DNA of 64,000 nucleotides from Fratercula arctica (Eukaryota; Chordata; Aves; Charadriiformes; Alcidae): positions 37,968,727-38,032,726 of the forward strand of contig CANTUZ010000001.1 in NCBI GenBank assembly GCA_947846985.1, written 5' to 3'. Below, piece after piece: positions 59,816 through 64,000 of the stretch (position 1 is the first letter of the stretch; each line of letters starts with the position of its first letter). The notes under the pieces are model-generated. The model did not search any database and was not told the DNA's origin. It saw only the letters and a list, made by a program, of their open reading frames with translations. The translations under genes and the position numbers were made by a program.

Positions 59816-62800
59816 GACAAAGCAACTTTGAGATCAGCACTGTGACCTGTGCTATTTGATATGGCTATTCGGCCATTCTTCCCAAAAGCCAAATTTTCTG
59901 TTGTCAAACCATTAACTTCTCTTAACTTCTAGGTAGTAAGTAGTGTAATAGTTTGCCAAGTGCAGGTAGTGGCTCTTGGTCTTTCAAAGGGTTATCAGTA
60001 ATGTCAGAGAGATGGGGGCAGTCATGTTTGTCGAGAGGGATGTGAAAATGGTCTCATGAGGAACATACTTTTATTTTATTTTTGAGCAGACATTGGCTAG
60101 ATCCTTAAATCTGTAAAGGCAAAATAAATAGTTGGCCATAAAGGGTAAGCACAGTCTGAGTGTACAGAAAGACAGAAGCCCTTACTGAGTTGTTTAGGTA
60201 AGCATTTACAGCTTGCCAGTAGAATATAGAGAGGGGATAAGGGACATGCCTTCTATTTAATCCCTTAGTTGATTCTATCAAACATATTTTCCTGTGTTCA
60301 GTGTGAGTTAAAAAGTTCTGATGTATTGAAAATATTTCTGAACCTTTAAGGTCATGAGGAAATTCTGTAGCATGTATATCTGACATCGTGACATTAATAA
60401 AATACATATTGCCAGAATAGAAGAATGGTAAGCCAGATGCCAAGTTGCTTTGAGCGTACTTACCAAAGTACTCTTTACGTACCTCCCTTCAGATATTACT
60501 GAGTTTCTCTGTAACACTTTGCTTATGGTCTCCTTATTTTTGGATGGTGATTTGAGAGAAAACTGCTTTGCATCAGGTACAGAAGGCTGAGAAGTGAAAG
60601 GGTGGGAATTCTGACTGGGGATGGAAGCAGAGTGATGAGGAAAGCCGGAGCTGGGATTTTCAGAAGTGTGGAGTTCATTCGTACATTCAGTGCATACTTC
60701 TAAATTCATATGAAATGCTAATTATCAGACAACAAAAAGTGTGATTTCGAGTAGGGCATTCAAGTTTAATGCTTGTCTTGTTGACATTTTTAACTAAAAT
60801 CTAGCTGTGCTTAATACCATATTGTGAAAGGAAGGTAATGTCATCTCACCTTACAGGAGCCCTTGAAGGCAGATGTAATTATTTCATATCGTTCACTTGG
60901 ATTCTCTGATGACAAAGCAATAACAAAAAAAACCATTAAGGGTGGCATAATTTTGTATTTAGTGTGGACTGCAAATAGTAGCTATTGAGAATAAGAGTGA
61001 CCGCCTATTATGGTCTTGCCTGTGCCTCAAATATTGTGTGTAAATACACATAAAAAGACTGTTTGACCTTTAATGTTCTGGTATTGTCTTTGAAACCTTA
61101 GTGTGTCTTGAATATAATTTTTGTGTAGTAATAAATAGATTTGGAAAGCAACCTGTAGATTTTTCTATATACCCTATTAGATAAATTATTGAGAGCTTTA
61201 TTTTTCTATTCCTGAATTTTCTATCTACATGTGAAAATACGGCTATAAAATCAACTTGAGAACATTGCGAGAGGCAGTGCAAGCAGTTTATGGCTATAGC
61301 TGTGCTGATGGCTTTCGGTTGCGGTGCTGTGTATGCTTGGACATGGTGATTTTCAGGAGGGATGTCATCCGGTCATTCTGACTTACTGCTGTCTCCCTTC
61401 TGTGCACTTCTGAGAGTCTATTGCAGCAGCCATTGGTGCTGTAGGTGTAAAAGTAACTTGGTGTTGGAAGTAGCAGTTTCTTTGAAATCATTGAAATCAA
61501 TCTATATCATTTTTGTGAGCCAACAAGTTCAGTCATCGGTGGAGGATGGTAAAATTCTTTTTTTTTTTTTTTAACTTCTTGGGCAAGTCCTTGACAAGAC
61601 TGTGTAGTAGCTGTTTCTGTCTTCCTATTGGAGAAAAGAGTGGGAAGCACAAGTGTAGTTCCTCCTAAGAAGGACTTTTTCTTCAATATTCGGGAAACTA
61701 AGGGATTTCTTGGAATTCTCAGAAGACTTTGGTTATGTATATACATATTTTCAATTGTTATTTCTGAGGAGAGAATTTCCTTTTTCCTACAGTTATGATT
61801 TTGCCTATTTTTGTAGAGGCTTTATCTTGTTCTGTGATGTATTGAAAGGCTATCTTGCAGTTGTATTCAAGTATTGGGTAAATCTTAGCCTGTGCTTTGG
61901 AAAGTATAGCTTTTGTCTTGATGCTTGGTATCAAGAATGTGTCGTCTAGAAGTTATGCTCCAACAGTAGACACAGGCTTAATTCTCTGTCAAAATTTAGT
62001 TGTCTAAAATTTAGATGCCTGTGTTGTGCTAGTTACTCTTAAGTCTCCATTAAATTTGCAGAAATAATTACCTCCAGAAAGCCATTCATCTCTTTCGAAG
62101 CTAGGTGTCCAAGATAAGAAAGATAAATTGCTGTGGTGATTACAAATGGAGCAGAGAGTGACTCGTTCAGATTCAAATATCTGGCTTACCCTCTGCAGCG
62201 AGGGTCACTGCATCTCATCAGAACTGCTCGGGTGGCACTAGTTCAATTGCAGATTGCTTCTTCCCTTTTCTAGCTGTGGAGATATATATATATAGATGTA
62301 TATATGTATATAAAGTGTAAATTGGGCCTTGCTGCATGCCTTTGAGGCTCTGGAGGTTTGGATGAGTTACTGCTGTTTGCTTCGACTTCTGGTTTTGGAG
62401 GTCCAGTTCAGAGGGTCAGTGGTAATGTTCCTTTTCACCTGAGCCATTTTTAAAGGAGTATTTGTTTTCTGGGTTGTTTAGCTGTAGTTAAGATGGATGT
62501 ATAATACAGGCCAGTGATTTATTTTTTTATTATTTTTTTCTACCATGGTAGACAATATTAATTGGTTTTGCTTTTTAATTATGTTTTTAATTATAGCAGC
62601 AGATGTAATAAATCACTGTATATAAAATAAATGTGCTTTTTTGCTGCCTTTTCCTTGGAGGAAGATAACAGAGGAAGGTGTATTTTTGTGTGTGTGTCAT
62701 CTTAGCAGTATTTCTGAACATGAGGTATAATGACCGTGTTGCTTCAAATGTTTAGTTGTTGATTAAAAAGACTCCAAATTTGCTCATCAAAATAGCCGCT

Positions 62801-64000
62801 TTTTGCCTCTGAATGCTCCCTACCTCAAATTAAATTTTCCCTTCAGTGCTTTTGTGAGGTAGAGGAATGTTGTTATCACTCTTTTTGTGGACGGCAGCTG
62901 TGGCAGCGGCTTTGCTTTCCCGTTGTAGGCAAAGAGGGCAGCGTGCCCGCGTCAGCCCAGTGCCAAGTCCTGTAGGCGCTACCTGGACAGGCAGGTGTCT
63001 GATGCCAGCGGAGACTAAGGGCTGGCAGATATGACACACAGCTTACAGGAGTCTGGGATGCGTCTGAGCTGGAAGCTGGTGGTGTCTCAGAACTACTAGG
63101 TACCTTAATAGAGAGCTCTTTAAATTAACCACATGAAGATTTCAAGATCCTTGTTACTGGAATGCCTCGATTTCTGGCATATTCATCTAGCGTTTGAAGG
63201 CTCCAGTTCCTCGGGGAAAATAAAATCTGCAGTCTAAACTGAAAATTTTTGCATGATTTCTTCATTACCGCTAGCTGGTAAATTAATTTCTTCTTAAAGT
63301 AGGAAACTTCTAAACCTAAAGCTATTTACAGGAATAAAGCAACTTTTTTTGCAAACTTTTTTTTTGCTTTTCTCAGTTGTAAAAACCATGCAGTGTGCCC
63401 TGTTACAGTTCTCGTGTGTTTTGACTTGAAGCATGACAGCTTGGTGGCATATTTTTTTTGTAGCTCACTGTGCTGTGAGTTGACATCAGTGATGCTACAC
63501 TGTTAATGCTGTAGCAGGTATGTAGGAATACTTAACTGTAAATTAAATAAATCCCTGTGTTAGTGTATTGAAGTTCATTTTCACTGCTTAAATTCTGGTA
63601 TTTCTTGTTTCTCTCCTGTAGTTATAGAAGACAATATAAGACTAAACTCAATGTGAAAGTTTAATTTCTAGTTAAGCAGGCATAATTGTACTGGTAAACC
63701 TTCTGGATGCATTTACACTGTCTAAGTTTGTAGAGGAAAGGTATGCCATGGTTGTGATTTCCTCAGAAAATGCTAATGATGCCAGGAATAATGCTACAAA
63801 ACCTTGAAGTCATAAATCCTGAGAAGTTGTAAGTTGTCTGTATTATATTGTGGCAAATATTTTGACAGTGAAGTTCCTATTTTAGCCTCTATATGGGGAA
63901 TATAAAACAGCCATTCCAAAACTTAGGGTTGTTACCTGAACTGAGGTTGTGACAGATGGAAGCAGGGTCACAATAACAAACAAAAATCTTTTTTCTGTCA
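59816..64000 (+). other. Putative intron to the end of the window
   Basis: AT- and T-rich sequence with no exon I can support. Contains a TA microsatellite at 62281-62313, a poly(T) run at 61556-61572, and a GC-richer pocket at 62880-63010 holding a 69-codon minus-strand frame of unknown nature. Confidence 0.45.
62281..62313. repeat. TA/TG microsatellite
   Basis: GATATATATATATA followed by GTATATA-type units. Confidence 0.8.

Noticed and set aside
1..64000. CRISPR arrays, bacterial operons, tRNA or rRNA genes
   Set aside because: No regularly spaced direct repeats, no RBS-led gene runs and no tRNA/rRNA signature seen; the window is vertebrate nuclear DNA.

Overview
This is a eukaryotic, vertebrate nuclear window, and almost certainly a bird. 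The evidence is several CR1 LINE copies with the avian 3' terminus (a short repeat of the type ATTCTATG), two solo ERVL-type LTRs of a style common in bird genomes (about 0.6-0.7 kb, TG...CA ends, 5-bp target duplications), low overall repeat density, AT-rich unique DNA and one very GC-rich CpG island. No bacterial-type gene, operon, CRISPR array, rRNA or tRNA was seen. The species cannot be named from this sequence.

Layout. From 1 to about 40.4 kb there is AT-rich DNA with no coding exon I can recognise. It carries CR1 fragments (16.8, 19.1, 19.8, 24.1-25.4, 26.2, 35.7 kb), a truncated LTR (21.4 kb), two complete solo LTRs in opposite orientation (34.87-35.48 and 36.20-36.92 kb, each with a perfect 5-bp target duplication), a relic of an L1-type LINE reverse transcriptase (14.0-14.3 kb) and a relic palindromic element (14.35-14.48 kb). 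It also contains a nested inverted-duplication structure (29.34-32.52 kb) that looks like a template-switch rearrangement. Several islands of higher complexity and GC (7.6-8.3, 10.4-10.7, 30.4-30.8 kb) may be conserved regulatory elements.

From 40.47 to 41.57 kb lies a CpG island with GC boxes. It holds the only convincing gene start in the window: an ATG in good Kozak context at 40991, followed after 41 coding bases by a consensus splice donor (GTAAGT at 41032). A possible 28-bp second exon sits at 41575-41602 and keeps the frame. I do not recognise the protein. From about 41.6 kb to the end the + strand is visibly T- and G-rich, with poly(T) tracts far outnumbering poly(A). This is what one expects of an intron transcribed left to right, so the last 22 kb are probably a long early intron of this gene. 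It holds old and young CR1 copies (42.1, 46.3-47.3, 47.6, 54.0-54.8, 59.3-59.8 kb) but no exon I can support.

How the parts relate. The window appears to be a gene's 5' end plus its long upstream flank. The flank may carry distal regulatory elements; the transposon copies are dead. No novel multi-gene system is visible. The most unusual items are the 29-32 kb inverted-duplication complex, the L1-clade relic, and the unidentified CpG-island gene with its possible micro-exon.
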